Assembly (NCBI GenBank): GCA_965659745.1
Contig: CBFHXF010000024.1
Location: 1 to 29,608 of the forward strand
Source: VMCP01 sp965659745
GTDB taxonomy: Bacteria > Bacteroidota > Bacteroidia > NS11-12g > UBA955
Length of the DNA: 29,608 nucleotides
Direction of reading: 5' to 3'
Below the pieces are notes generated by a model that searched no databases, was not told where the DNA came from, and saw nothing but the letters and a program-made list of their open reading frames with translations. The position numbers were made by a program, and so were the translations under genes. Positions 1 to 8,057 of the stretch are shown here, in pieces. Numbering within the stretch: position 1 is the stretch's first letter; every line of letters begins with the position of its first letter.

Positions 1-1478
1 AGCACCAACTGTGTATACGTTTTGCCTTTTTGTTCTACTTGGCGGAAACGCGAAATACGGGTTTGCACACTCAAGGTATCGTAACCACAGAACGCCTCTT
101 GCGATTCGGCCAAAATGACGTTCCAGTCGCCCGTGTCTTTTTTAGCATCGGCTTTGGAGCGGTTCTTTTGTTCTTGTAACGCCAATTGGAAACCGTCTAA
201 ATCAATTTGTACGCCTTTTTCGCGGGCTATCAATTCGGTTAAATCGATAGGAAATCCGAAGGTATCGTATAATTCGAACGCCATTTCCCCAGAAATCGAA
301 TGTCCTTCATTTTGATCGAAAAAGTCATTCAATCGGCCCATTCCAAGGCTTAAGGTTCTGAAAAACGACAATTCCTCTTCTCTAATTACCTTCTGAATAA
401 AGGCTTCTTGTTGTTCAATTTCGGTGAATGAATCTTTGAAAAAATGCGCAATTGCTGGAACTAACTCCGAAAGAAAAGGCTTGTTTAAATTCAAATAACT
501 GTATCCATAACGCACGGCGCGACGTAAAATACGGCGTGCCACATAACCCGCCCCTGTATTGGAGGGCAACTGTCCATCGGCAATAATCATCACGACCGCG
601 CGAATGTGATCGGCGATTACGCGATGGGCGATATCTGATTTTTCGGCGTGACCGTATGGTACTTGAGACAATTCAGCCGTTTTTTCAATGATATAACTGA
701 AAATATCGGTATCGTAGTTCGATTTTTTCTGTTGGATTACCCGAACCAGTCTTTCGAAGCCCATACCTGTATCCACGTGTTTGGCGGGTAAAGGTTGCAG
801 AGAACCATCTGCCAAACGGTTGAATTCCATGAATACATTATTCCAAATTTCGATTACTTCGGGATGATCGGCATTTACTAAAATAGCACCTTCTTGCTTG
901 GCGCGTTCTTCATCGGAACGCATATCGTAATGAATTTCTGAGCAAGGTCCGCATGGACCGGTATCGCCCATTTCCCAAAAATTATCTTTTTTATTTCCTC
1001 TTACGATGTGCGCTTCGGGCACCATCGACGCCCAAATATCATAGGCCTCTTGGTCGAAGGCTAGTCCTTCTTTAGGATCGCCTTCGAAAACACTCACGTA
1101 CAAACGGTCTTTGGGAAGTTGGTACACTTCGGTTAACAGTTCCCAAGCCCAGGTAAGAGATTCTTTTTTGAAGTAGTCGCCAAAGCTCCAATTTCCCAAC
1201 ATTTCAAACATCGTATGGTGGTAGTGGTCGTGACCTACTTCTTCCAAATCGTTGTGTTTTCCACTTACGCGCAAGCATTTTTGGCTATTGGCAACGCGGG
1301 TATGGGTAGCTTTTGCATTTCCCAAGAAAAAATCTTTGAATTGATTCATTCCGGCATTGGTAAACATCAAGGTAGGATCGCCTTTCACCACTATGGGGGC
1401 TGAGGGAACGCATTGATGACCTTTAGATTCGAAGAAGTCGAGGAATGATTTTTTTATTTCGTGGGAACTGCGGCTCAT
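1..1478 (-). CDS. alaS: Alanyl-tRNA synthetase, N-terminal part (cut by left edge)
   Basis: Charges tRNA-Ala with alanine in the cytoplasm. The minus-strand frame opens at ATG 1478-1476 (MSRSSHEIKKSF) and stays open to the window edge, giving about 492 residues of a protein that usually has 860-880. Visible class II features include the segment around SQKCLRVSGKHND near residues 65-78, HTMFEMLGNWSFGDYF shortly after, DTGPCGPCSEIHYD in the middle, and motif 3 GMGFERLVRV near residue 237. What is present is the aminoacylation core and the following tRNA-recognition region; the editing and C-Ala domains would lie beyond the edge. It is downstream of pckA on the same strand but separated by a strong terminator, and has its own -7 element, so it is probably its own transcription unit. 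Identification is firm. Confidence 0.97.
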   Translation of the reverse strand, partial: MSRSSHEIKKSFLDFFESKGHQCVPSAPIVVKGDPTLMFTNAGMNQFKDFFLGNAKATHTRVANSQKCLRVSGKHNDLEEVGHDHYHHTMFEMLGNWSFGDYFKKESLTWAWELLTEVYQLPKDRLYVSVFEGDPKEGLAFDQEAYDIWASMVPEAHIVRGNKKDNFWEMGDTGPCGPCSEIHYDMRSDEERAKQEGAILVNADHPEVIEIWNNVFMEFNRLADGSLQPLPAKHVDTGMGFERLVRVIQQKKSNYDTDIFSYIIEKTAELSQVPYGHAEKSDIAHRVIADHIRAVVMIIADGQLPSNTGAGYVARRILRRAVRYGYSYLNLNKPFLSELVPAIAHFFKDSFTEIEQQEAFIQKVIREEELSFFRTLSLGMGRLNDFFDQNEGHSISGEMAFELYDTFGFPIDLTELIAREKGVQIDLDGFQLALQEQKNRSKADAKKDTGDWNVILAESQEAFCGYDTLSVQTRISRFRQVEQKGKTYTQLV

Positions 1479-1487
1479 AATTAAGCG

Positions 1488-1495
1488 CAAAGATA
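1488..1495 (-). promoter_or_regulatory. -7 element TATCTTTG for alaS
   Basis: A perfect match to the Bacteroidota -7 consensus TAnnTTTG lies 9 bases before the alaS ATG. Its first T is the last base of the T-run of the pckA terminator. No convincing -33 TTG was found at the usual distance. The predicted leader is only a few bases long. Confidence 0.7.
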
Positions 1496-1526
1496 AAAAA
1501 AGCCACCGCAAAACGGTGGCTTTTTT
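1495..1526 (-). terminator. Rho-independent terminator of pckA
   Basis: A 7-bp GC-rich stem (GCCACCG 1502-1508 with CGGTGGC 1514-1520) closes a five-base loop. It is flanked by seven A on the left and six T on the right, so it can work in either direction. It begins 20 bases after the pckA stop codon and ends 17 bases before alaS. Confidence 0.9.
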
Positions 1527-1546
1527 GGTTCAATCAAAACCGGTTA

Positions 1547-3142
1547 TTAACCGATCTCTGCTAGTTTAGGAGCTGCCGATTTAATAGCGTCGCTCGAACC
1601 GTCAGCAAATTTGACAAAATTGTCGTTGAACAATTTCGCAAGTTTCTGACATTGAGCGTCGTAGGCAGACTTATCGGTCCAAGTATTGCGAGGGTGCAAT
1701 AACTCGGCGGGCACATTTTCACATTCATTGGGCATTAAAACACCGAAAACAGGATGTTCGGTGAATTCGCCGTTTAATTTACCTTCCAAAGCGGCGGTAA
1801 TCATAGCACGCGTATACGAAAGTTTCATTCTGGAACCTACTCCATAAGGTCCACCAGTCCAACCTGTATTGATTAACCACACATTCACTTCTGGATTTTC
1901 GGTTAATTTTTTACCTAACATTTCTGCGTATTTAGCAGGATGTAAAGGCAAGAAAGCTTGTCCGAAACACGCCGAGAATGTAGCCTGAGGCTCGGTAACA
2001 CCGGCTTCTGTACCCGCCACTTTCGCGGTATAACCGCTGATAAAATGGTACATGGCTTGACTTGGTGTTAGTTTAGAAATAGGAGGAAGCACCCCGAAGG
2101 CATCTGCGGTAAGGAAGAATATATTCTTAGGCGCATCTCCAATGGAGGGAACGGCAATATTGTCGATGTACTCAATAGGATATGCAACGCGGGTATTTTC
2201 AGTAACAGAAATATTATCGAAATCAACTTTATTGCTTCCTTCAAAATAGCGCACATTTTCAACTAAGGCACCGTGTTTGATAGCATTCCAAATTTGAGGT
2301 TCTTTTTCTTCGGTAAGGTTCACGCATTTGGCATAGCAACCGCCTTCAAAATTGAAAACGGTATTTTCAGACCAACCGTGTTCGTCGTCTCCAATTAATT
2401 TGCGTTTGGGATCGGCACTTAAAGTTGTTTTACCGGTACCGCTCAAACCAAAGAAAATGGCCGTATCGCCTTGTTCTCCAATATTGGCAGAACAGTGCAT
2501 GCTCAATACATTTCTTTCCTGTGGTAGAATGTAGTTCATCACACCAAAAATTCCTTTTTTGATTTCACCGGTATACCCGCTGCCGCCAATAAGGATGATT
2601 TTTCGGGTCATGTCTACAATGGTAAAGTTGTGTTGACGCACCCCGTCTTTGGCGCCATCGGCTTTAAAAGAAGGTGCCGCTAAAATCAACCATTCGGATT
2701 CTTGTTGTGCGGCTTCTTCTTGAGAAGGACGTAAAAATAAATGCTTCGCGAATAAATTCTGGTAAGCACTTTCGGTAACTACTTGAATATTTACACGGTA
2801 TTCAGGATCTGCACCTGCATAGGCGTGGCGTACAAAAATGTCTTTTGCTTGTAAATGATTTACTACACGATCCAATAATGCGTTAAACTGTTCGGGCTCG
2901 ATTGGCTGGTTAACAGTTCCCCACCATACCGTATCGGCAGTTTTGGCATCGCGAACCATAAATTTGTCTTTCGGACTTCTTCCCGTAAATTCACCTGTAT
3001 CGGCAGCCAAAGCTCCCATATCGGTAAGGGTACCTTCATTTCTCTCAAGCGCTTTTTGAACCAATTCCTCGGTTGTTAAATTTTCGAAAACTTGGTTGGC
3101 GTGATTGCGAATGGCTGATAACAGCTCTTCATTAGTCATCAT
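1547..3142 (-). CDS. pckA: Phosphoenolpyruvate carboxykinase (ATP)
   Basis: Converts oxaloacetate plus ATP to phosphoenolpyruvate, CO2 and ADP, the first committed step of gluconeogenesis, in the cytoplasm. The 531-residue product has the usual length of the ATP-dependent family (about 540). Family motifs are in order: TGRSPKDKF at 53-61 (substrate-binding Arg), GGSGYTGEIKKG near 186-197, the P-loop GLSGTGKTTLSAD at 232-244, and the metal/nucleotide motif LIGDDEHGW at 249-257. Two adjacent ATG codons (3142 and 3139) can serve as start; MTNEELLSAI from 3139 is equally plausible. A promoter with both elements lies just upstream and a strong terminator follows, so it is a single-gene unit. Confidence 0.97.
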   Translation of the reverse strand: MMTNEELLSAIRNHANQVFENLTTEELVQKALERNEGTLTDMGALAADTGEFTGRSPKDKFMVRDAKTADTVWWGTVNQPIEPEQFNALLDRVVNHLQAKDIFVRHAYAGADPEYRVNIQVVTESAYQNLFAKHLFLRPSQEEAAQQESEWLILAAPSFKADGAKDGVRQHNFTIVDMTRKIILIGGSGYTGEIKKGIFGVMNYILPQERNVLSMHCSANIGEQGDTAIFFGLSGTGKTTLSADPKRKLIGDDEHGWSENTVFNFEGGCYAKCVNLTEEKEPQIWNAIKHGALVENVRYFEGSNKVDFDNISVTENTRVAYPIEYIDNIAVPSIGDAPKNIFFLTADAFGVLPPISKLTPSQAMYHFISGYTAKVAGTEAGVTEPQATFSACFGQAFLPLHPAKYAEMLGKKLTENPEVNVWLINTGWTGGPYGVGSRMKLSYTRAMITAALEGKLNGEFTEHPVFGVLMPNECENVPAELLHPRNTWTDKSAYDAQCQKLAKLFNDNFVKFADGSSDAIKSAAPKLAEIG

Positions 3143-3168
3143 AGATAAATCGGATTATTTTTGTTGTA

Positions 3169-3200
3169 CAAATTTACTACCCATTCGTATCTTTACCCAA
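3169..3200 (-). promoter_or_regulatory. Promoter of pckA (TTG, 21 bases, TAAATTTG)
   Basis: A -33-like TTG (3200-3198) and a -7 element TAAATTTG (3176-3169) are separated by 21 bases, close to the described Bacteroidota spacing. This is the only promoter in the window where I see both elements well placed. It predicts a leader of about 22 bases before the ATG at 3142. Confidence 0.7.
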
Positions 3201-3279
3201 CAAATCCACAACAATTTAATTACGAGTTTCGCACAATAAGTAAACATTAAAAACAGCCTCTAAAAACCCATCAAAACAA

Positions 3280-3993
3280 TTGAAAAACAACGAGTTAAAA
3301 ACTACAATTAAATGCATAATTTTTAGTGTCAAATCGACACTAACTGCGCTTTTATTCATGTCAATTGCCTTGAATGCACAGTCTGTACACGTTTCAAACA
3401 GTCGTGAAATTGGCATTTACACCGGAAATGTAGCCTGGGGATTAACCAATTATTACCTCAGTCAACAAGCCCCAAGACAGACGCCGAAATTTGAAATTAC
3501 GGGACTCGATAAATTTCATCAAACCAACAATAAGCCCCAAATAAAATTGGCTTCTGACATTGGTTTTTGGACCTGTGCGGTAGTAAGTGGTTTGGCTACC
3601 CTAAATCCAGAATCTCAATCTATCGATTGGCGATATGCCAATTTACTGCTTCAAAACACGCTTCTTACTGCCAATCTGACCCAAACGGTGAAAATATTGG
3701 TGGGAAGAGAACGACCGAGCCAATGGAATGCCAACGACGATTTTCATTCCTTTTTTAGCGGACATAGTTCGTTAACGGCATCGGCGGCAGCCAGTAGCTT
3801 GTGGTATGCCTATAACGTACCCAACGCTCCCAAACATGCCAAGATCATCGGATGGTCCGCAGCCGGCATTAGTTTGGTTACCGGCATACTTCGTATTGGT
3901 GCAGGAAAACACTATCCTTCCGACGTGATTATCGGATGGACCGTGGGTACGGGTGTGGCTTTATTGAACGCACACCTGCATCGACCTCGTTAA
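3280..3993 (+). CDS. Exported PAP2-family phosphatase
   Basis: A type 2 phosphatidic acid phosphatase superfamily protein of 237 residues. The three-part phosphatase signature is complete: K138 to R145-P146 (KILVGRERP), S160-G161-H162 (FFSGHSSLT), and R205 with H211 and D215 (RIGAGKHYPSDV). Residues 1-34 look like a signal peptide: basic start, hydrophobic core, and ALNAQS as cleavage region. The start is a TTG at 3280; there is a stop in frame upstream and the first in-frame ATG (3358) would delete most of the signal peptide. Likely substrates are lipid phosphates or pyrophosphates at the outer face of the inner membrane, but none can be named. It is divergent from pckA and convergent with msrA, sharing a TTAA at the two stop codons. 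Confidence 0.85.
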   Translation: MKNNELKTTIKCIIFSVKSTLTALLFMSIALNAQSVHVSNSREIGIYTGNVAWGLTNYYLSQQAPRQTPKFEITGLDKFHQTNNKPQIKLASDIGFWTCAVVSGLATLNPESQSIDWRYANLLLQNTLLTANLTQTVKILVGRERPSQWNANDDFHSFFSGHSSLTASAAASSLWYAYNVPNAPKHAKIIGWSAAGISLVTGILRIGAGKHYPSDVIIGWTVGTGVALLNAHLHRPR

Positions 3994-4625
3994 TTTTTTA
4001 ACTTATCTTTAAACAGCTTTTTGAATTTTTCGACCTTCTCACCTACCACAAATACGCAATAGGGCTGTGATTTATTGCCTTCGTAATAGTTTTGATGGTA
4101 ATCTTCCGCGGTGGAATAATCCTTAATAGGAACGATCTCGGTTACGATCGGATCGTCCCAGAGTCCTGACTCCGAAGCCGCTTCTAAACTTTTGCGGGCC
4201 AGGCGTTCTTGGGCTTCCCCCGAGAAATAAATACCGCTGCGGTATTGAGTGCCGATGTCGTTTCCTTGTCGGTTCAGGGTTGTGGGATCGTGGATGCGCC
4301 AAAAAACGGTGAGTATTTCTTCTAGGTTGGTTTTTTGGGTGTCGAAATATAATTTCACCACTTCTACACATTGCGTGCGACCGGTGCAAACCTCTTTATA
4401 GGTTGGTTTTTTAACCAAGCCGTTGGAATATCCGCATTCGATTTTTTCGATGCCTTCCATATTGCGGTATACCGCATCTAAACACCAAAAGCATCCGCCA
4501 CCAAGCACGATGCTATCCAATTCTGAAGTCTGTATTTCTTGTGTCATTATAGTGGGTTTGATGTCTTCTTTTAAACTACCTGCGCAGGAAAAGGGCAGCA
4601 ACAGCCAGAGTAAATACCGTTTCAT
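3990..4625 (-). CDS. msrA: Peptide-methionine (S)-S-oxide reductase, probable lipoprotein
   Basis: Reduces methionine-S-sulfoxide in damaged proteins. The catalytic GCFWC motif is at residues 44-48 (nucleophile C45), followed by typical MsrA blocks such as GYSNG, IHDPTTLNRQGNDIGTQYRS and AEDYHQNY. No MsrB domain is fused. The 26-residue N-terminal extension (MKRYLLWLLLPFSC) resembles a lipoprotein signal with C14 as the lipidated residue, although Pro at -3 makes the lipobox imperfect. If so, the enzyme sits in the periplasm or outer membrane. Starting instead at M27 (4547) would give a cytosolic protein. It is the last gene of the minus-strand run from 6900, 19 bases after the SUI1 gene. Confidence 0.95.
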   Translation of the reverse strand: MKRYLLWLLLPFSCAGSLKEDIKPTIMTQEIQTSELDSIVLGGGCFWCLDAVYRNMEGIEKIECGYSNGLVKKPTYKEVCTGRTQCVEVVKLYFDTQKTNLEEILTVFWRIHDPTTLNRQGNDIGTQYRSGIYFSGEAQERLARKSLEAASESGLWDDPIVTEIVPIKDYSTAEDYHQNYYEGNKSQPYCVFVVGEKVEKFKKLFKDKLKN

Positions 4626-4644
4626 CTAGTACTAACATCCGGTT

Positions 4645-4974
4645 TTACCCTTTTGTTTTGTATCCTTTTTTGTGCAAAAATTCCTTTATTTTATCCAAAT
4701 GCTCGCCTTGAATCAGGATTTCGCCGTCTTTCGAACTTCCTCCCACCCCACAATACTGTTTGATTTGCTTTTCTAAATCTTTCAAATCGTCTTTCGAACC
4801 GATGAATTCTTTGATTACTGTGGTGGGTTTTCCGCTGCGCACCTCCCTCCGAACGTATAATTTTTGTTGCGCGGGGGGCAAAGTTTCGAAATCTTCTTGG
4901 GCGTCAGTTTCGTAGTTAAAATCGGGATTTGTACTGTAAACAACACCTTGTTTACCCTTGTTTTTATTACTCAT
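4645..4974 (-). CDS. SUI1/eIF1-like translation factor (YciH type)
   Basis: A 109-residue protein ending in a SUI1/eIF1 fold: TTVIKEFIGSKDDLKDL, then the conserved KQYCGVGGSSKDGEI and ILIQGEHLDKIKEFL. The N-terminal 45 residues are hydrophilic and acidic, as in bacterial YciH-like proteins. In archaea and eukaryotes this fold monitors start-codon choice on the small ribosomal subunit; the bacterial role is less clear. Its presence may matter here because many genes in this window seem to lack leaders and Shine-Dalgarno sites, but that link is speculation. It lies 6 bases downstream of the SDR gene and 19 bases before msrA, so all three are probably cotranscribed. Confidence 0.9.
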   Translation of the reverse strand: MSNKNKGKQGVVYSTNPDFNYETDAQEDFETLPPAQQKLYVRREVRSGKPTTVIKEFIGSKDDLKDLEKQIKQYCGVGGSSKDGEILIQGEHLDKIKEFLHKKGYKTKG

Positions 4975-4980
4975 AAACGA

Positions 4981-5733
4981 TTATTTTCGATGAATGATAG
5001 ATGCCACGGGCTGGGCTTGCGGCATGATTATTAAGTCGTTGATGTTTACATGAGGCTTCCGGCTGGCCATGTAAAATACGGCGTCGGCAACATCTTCGGC
5101 CACCAGGTTTTCGAACCCTTTATACACTTGAGCTGCTTTATTGGTATCGCCTTCAAAACGCACCTCACTGAACTCGGTTTCAACCGCACCCGGATGCACC
5201 GCACCCACGCGAATGCCGAATTCAGCCAATTCAATACGCATGGCTTTACTCAGGGCATCAACCGCATGCTTGCTCGCGCAATAAACATTGCCGTTCATGT
5301 AAACTTCCTTACCGGCAATGGAGCCTATATTGATAATATGACCTGATTTTCGCTCAATCATTCCCTGCGAAACGGCTCGAGAAACGTATAATAATCCTTT
5401 CACATTGGTGTCCATCATGGTATCCCAATGGTCTATATTTCCGTTGAAGAACGTCGACAATCCCAATGCCAAACCTGCATTATTGACTAAAACGTCTATT
5501 TTTTTCCATTCCGGGGGAAGCTCATTCAAAGCGTTAACTACTTGATTGCGATTGCGCACATCGAAGCACAAGCGATACACGCGCTCTGAATCAAGCGTTG
5601 CAGCCATGGCATCCAAGCGTTCTTGACGGCGGCCTGTGATAATGATATCGTAGCCTTCATCGTAAAAGCGCTGGGCACATGCAGCACCGATTCCAGAAGT
5701 CGCTCCTGTGATTAATGCAATTCTTTTATCCAT
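4981..5733 (-). CDS. Short-chain dehydrogenase/reductase (YdfG-like)
   Basis: An NAD(P)-dependent oxidoreductase of the classical SDR family, about 250 residues. Counting from an upstream TTG at 5745, the cofactor glycine motif TGATSGIG is at 13-20, NNAG at 88-91, and the catalytic S142, Y155 and K159 are all present (IGSIAGKEVY then YCASK). The C-terminal VETEFSEVRFEGD resembles the YdfG / serine 3-dehydrogenase branch; the substrate is unknown. I choose ATG 5733 (MDKRIALITG) because the four extra residues from TTG 5745 fall inside the end of the upstream methyltransferase gene and add nothing conserved. The start overlaps that gene's stop by 8 bases, which suggests translational coupling. 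Confidence 0.9.
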   Translation of the reverse strand: MDKRIALITGATSGIGAACAQRFYDEGYDIIITGRRQERLDAMAATLDSERVYRLCFDVRNRNQVVNALNELPPEWKKIDVLVNNAGLALGLSTFFNGNIDHWDTMMDTNVKGLLYVSRAVSQGMIERKSGHIINIGSIAGKEVYMNGNVYCASKHAVDALSKAMRIELAEFGIRVGAVHPGAVETEFSEVRFEGDTNKAAQVYKGFENLVAEDVADAVFYMASRKPHVNINDLIIMPQAQPVASIIHRK

Positions 5734-6460
5734 GATTTTTTGCAATTATTACCATATTGGGACTTATCAAAACATTTTGGGTGCTTCTACCGGTAGCGAA
5801 AAGGGTTAATTTAAATCGGAATTTCAACAAGGAAAACACCACTTTTCTAATAATTTCTTTCAGCGCATTGGGTATTTGCATATTCGATTCAAATACCTGG
5901 ACCTTTTCAAAACCACAAGCCATCATAACTTGCTGTGCCGATGAGGCATTCATATAGTTCTCATGGGTAAAGTCGCCATTGGCATAAACCGTGGCCAAAG
6001 GCGCGTCTAAATTAGGGGTGCGAAAAATCGCAAGTCCACCTGGATTTAAATGATTTTGAATCAAGTGCAATAAATCTACCAGCTCATTTTTAGTAAAATG
6101 CTCAATAATATCCATTCCCGAAATCAAATCGAACTTATGGTCGGCTGCATTTAAAAACTCCACCAAATCACCTTGTTGCACTTGAGTAACGCCCAACTGA
6201 TGTGCCAATTTTACTTGTTCTTCACTTAAATCGATACCGGTAATTTCCGTATACCCATGTTCAGAAAGTGCCTTCAGGAAACTTCCACTGCCACAACCGA
6301 TATCTAAAATGCGTGCCGATTTAGGCAAATTTATGAGCGGAAGAATTTCTTTTTCAAACCTCCATTTTTCGCGTTCGAACAACGATTTCGCATCTGTTAA
6401 TGCAGCCCTTCCACTTTGGGTGGTGTGGTAGTTGGCGTATAAGGTTTCTCTGTATTTCAT
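5726..6460 (-). CDS. Class I SAM-dependent methyltransferase
   Basis: A 244-residue methyltransferase with the Rossmann-like SAM site ILDIGCGSGSFLKAL at 51-65 (motif I), the acidic GIDLSEEQ at 75-82 that binds the ribose, and FDLISGMDIIEHF in the motif II region. The general pattern resembles UbiG/UbiE-type and other small-molecule methyltransferases, but nothing fixes the substrate. A hydrophobic/basic stretch near the C-terminus (KEIIRKVVFSLLKFRFKL) could be a membrane-contacting helix. Its ATG overlaps the stop of the thioesterase gene by 4 bases and its 3' end overlaps the SDR start, so the three are tightly coupled. The trio could act on one lipid or quinone-like compound, which is inference. 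Confidence 0.85.
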   Translation of the reverse strand: MKYRETLYANYHTTQSGRAALTDAKSLFEREKWRFEKEILPLINLPKSARILDIGCGSGSFLKALSEHGYTEITGIDLSEEQVKLAHQLGVTQVQQGDLVEFLNAADHKFDLISGMDIIEHFTKNELVDLLHLIQNHLNPGGLAIFRTPNLDAPLATVYANGDFTHENYMNASSAQQVMMACGFEKVQVFESNMQIPNALKEIIRKVVFSLLKFRFKLTLFATGRSTQNVLISPNMVIIAKNHG

Positions 6461-6900
6461 CCTTTATTATTAACTACGGGTATGTCAACTGCGGCCATAA
6501 TGGAAGAACATGTGGCAACTAGAAGTGGCTCCTGATCTCCGCGATCGTCGTAAACTTCCCCTTCACAAAAAATCAAAAATTTTCCCGCTTTTTTAATCCG
6601 ACCGATGGCAAACACTTTTTTAGAGGTACTGGGATTTAAATAACTCACTTTTAAATCTGCCGTTACCACATTTTTTTCTTTGGGCACTGCTGTATAGGCA
6701 GCTATACCGGTAACTACATCCAATAAAGTAGCCGTTACGCCCCCATGCATGAAACCGTTTTGCTGCAAGTGGTGCGATTCGATGGTAATAGACATGCGAG
6801 CTTCGCCTGTATCTACCTCATCCAATACCAAACCCATGTGGTGTATGAAATGGTTGTTCTTCAATCGTTCGTCTAAATATGCTTTTAATTCGTGATTCAT
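6457..6900 (-). CDS. PaaI-type hotdog thioesterase
   Basis: A 147-residue hotdog-fold thioesterase that should hydrolyse an acyl- or aryl-CoA thioester in the cytoplasm. The family signature is clear: N48-G49 followed by H52-G53-G54 (QNGFMHGGVTATLLD) and D61 in the long helix. Length is normal for the PaaI/YbgC-like group. It is the first gene of the minus-strand run down to msrA. Only a weak -7 candidate (TACCCTTA, about 11 bases before the ATG) is visible, so transcription from its own promoter is uncertain. The hairpin at 6972-7013 should separate it from gldB upstream. Confidence 0.9.
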   Translation of the reverse strand: MNHELKAYLDERLKNNHFIHHMGLVLDEVDTGEARMSITIESHHLQQNGFMHGGVTATLLDVVTGIAAYTAVPKEKNVVTADLKVSYLNPSTSKKVFAIGRIKKAGKFLIFCEGEVYDDRGDQEPLLVATCSSIMAAVDIPVVNNKG

Positions 6901-6971
6901 TTTTATTGCTTTAAGGGTAATTGCTATTTGATTTTACTTGTTGGGTGTTTCGGCGATTATCGTTGTTTATA

Positions 6972-7013
6972 AAGGTTAAGATATTCGGTGATTTCCCCCG
7001 AAAAATTAACCTT
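6972..7013 (-). terminator. Two-part hairpin at the end of gldB
   Basis: AAGGTTAA (6972-6979) pairs perfectly with TTAACCTT (7006-7013), and inside it TTCGG (6984-6988) pairs with CCGAA (6998-7002). The outer right arm includes two bases of the gldB stop codon. There is only a short T-run after it on the minus strand, so it may be a weak terminator or a 3'-end protecting structure. Confidence 0.55.
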
Positions 7014-8052
7014 ATTTAACCGGATTATATCCCGAAAGTCGCAATATTTTCTGAGCATCGTGCTCTTCAAATAAATCTTGCCAACTTATATCCATTTCTT
7101 GCATGTAGCGCTGCACAATTTTATATCCGGTGAAACTTCCAATTAGCGGCGGACATTCTGGGGGAATACCCGGACCGAAGGTTTTATCACCGTATACAAA
7201 ATAGCGTCGGTACACATTAAAATCGTTAGAATACAAGGCTTTTTGTTCCAAATATAAACGCCACATTTGTCCTTGATCGCGCTCTAGCATAGCCCATTCC
7301 TCTTCGGAATACCCCAACATTTCGTAGGGATTATTGGCTTGGGAAATTTCCATCAAAACACTCCAAACTTTGCCTTCGAAGATAGCCTGATCGAGCATGT
7401 TTTTGATTTTATGTTTGGATTCGTAGGTGCTTTTTAAATAGTTCCATATGAGCATAGTGGGAATTTGAGCCGGACTGTTATAGCGGTTGTAAAAACTGGG
7501 AACTTCCAACATGGCATAAAGCGGAAACGTATCGTTCAGAAACATTTCTTTGGAGAATCCTAATAATACCTTGCCTTTTTCGGTAGTATCAACAAAGGTA
7601 TTGTAATTACTAAATTGCGAAAAATAACTGACCAATTCGGGGGTTGGCGTCTGAGGTAAGAGCGTTTGTAAATGTCCCCATTGCTGGTTCAAATCCGACT
7701 GCCATGCGGTTTCTTTTTGATAGTGTGATTTTAAAATTTGAAATACCGGCTTATTGACTTGCAGCCATTGGCCGAAAACTTGGGTCAATTCCGCATCTGA
7801 AAATCCTCTATACTTAGAATAGTCCATTATTTCAGAAAACCACACATCGAAAAAGCGCCCATATTCCTCTCTAAGTCTTTTTAAATCAGAAACTTCTACC
7901 CTTTTTTGAGTGAGTTTTTCTAGTTCGACAGTAAAATCTCTGTGCTGAATATCAGCCGATTTTATGTTGAGGTTTCGGCAAGATGTTAACAACAGCAGGA
8001 CTACTCCGACGGCGAAAAAACGGGATTTGTTAAAAAAGTTGTTTTTTTGCAT
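7012..8052 (-). CDS. gldB: GldB-like gliding-motility-associated lipoprotein
   Basis: A lipoprotein of the GldB family, needed for gliding in flavobacteria and kept in many non-gliding Bacteroidota. From ATG 8052 the product has 346 residues and begins MQKNNFFNKSRFFAVGVVLLLLTSCRN, a good lipoprotein signal with C25 as the lipid-bearing residue. The rest shows family-like blocks such as FAVELEKL-type helices, FPLYAMLEVPSFYNRYNSP, PTMLIWNYLKSTYESKHK and MLGYSEEEWAMLE, and ends in a GYNPVK tail. An upstream ATG at 8091 would run into the divergent gene and place a non-signal stretch before the signal peptide, so I reject it. A gldC gene, often next to gldB, is not seen here. nadE nearby agrees with common flavobacterial gene order. 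Confidence 0.85.
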   Translation of the reverse strand: MQKNNFFNKSRFFAVGVVLLLLTSCRNLNIKSADIQHRDFTVELEKLTQKRVEVSDLKRLREEYGRFFDVWFSEIMDYSKYRGFSDAELTQVFGQWLQVNKPVFQILKSHYQKETAWQSDLNQQWGHLQTLLPQTPTPELVSYFSQFSNYNTFVDTTEKGKVLLGFSKEMFLNDTFPLYAMLEVPSFYNRYNSPAQIPTMLIWNYLKSTYESKHKIKNMLDQAIFEGKVWSVLMEISQANNPYEMLGYSEEEWAMLERDQGQMWRLYLEQKALYSNDFNVYRRYFVYGDKTFGPGIPPECPPLIGSFTGYKIVQRYMQEMDISWQDLFEEHDAQKILRLSGYNPVK

Positions 8053-8057
8053 ATATA

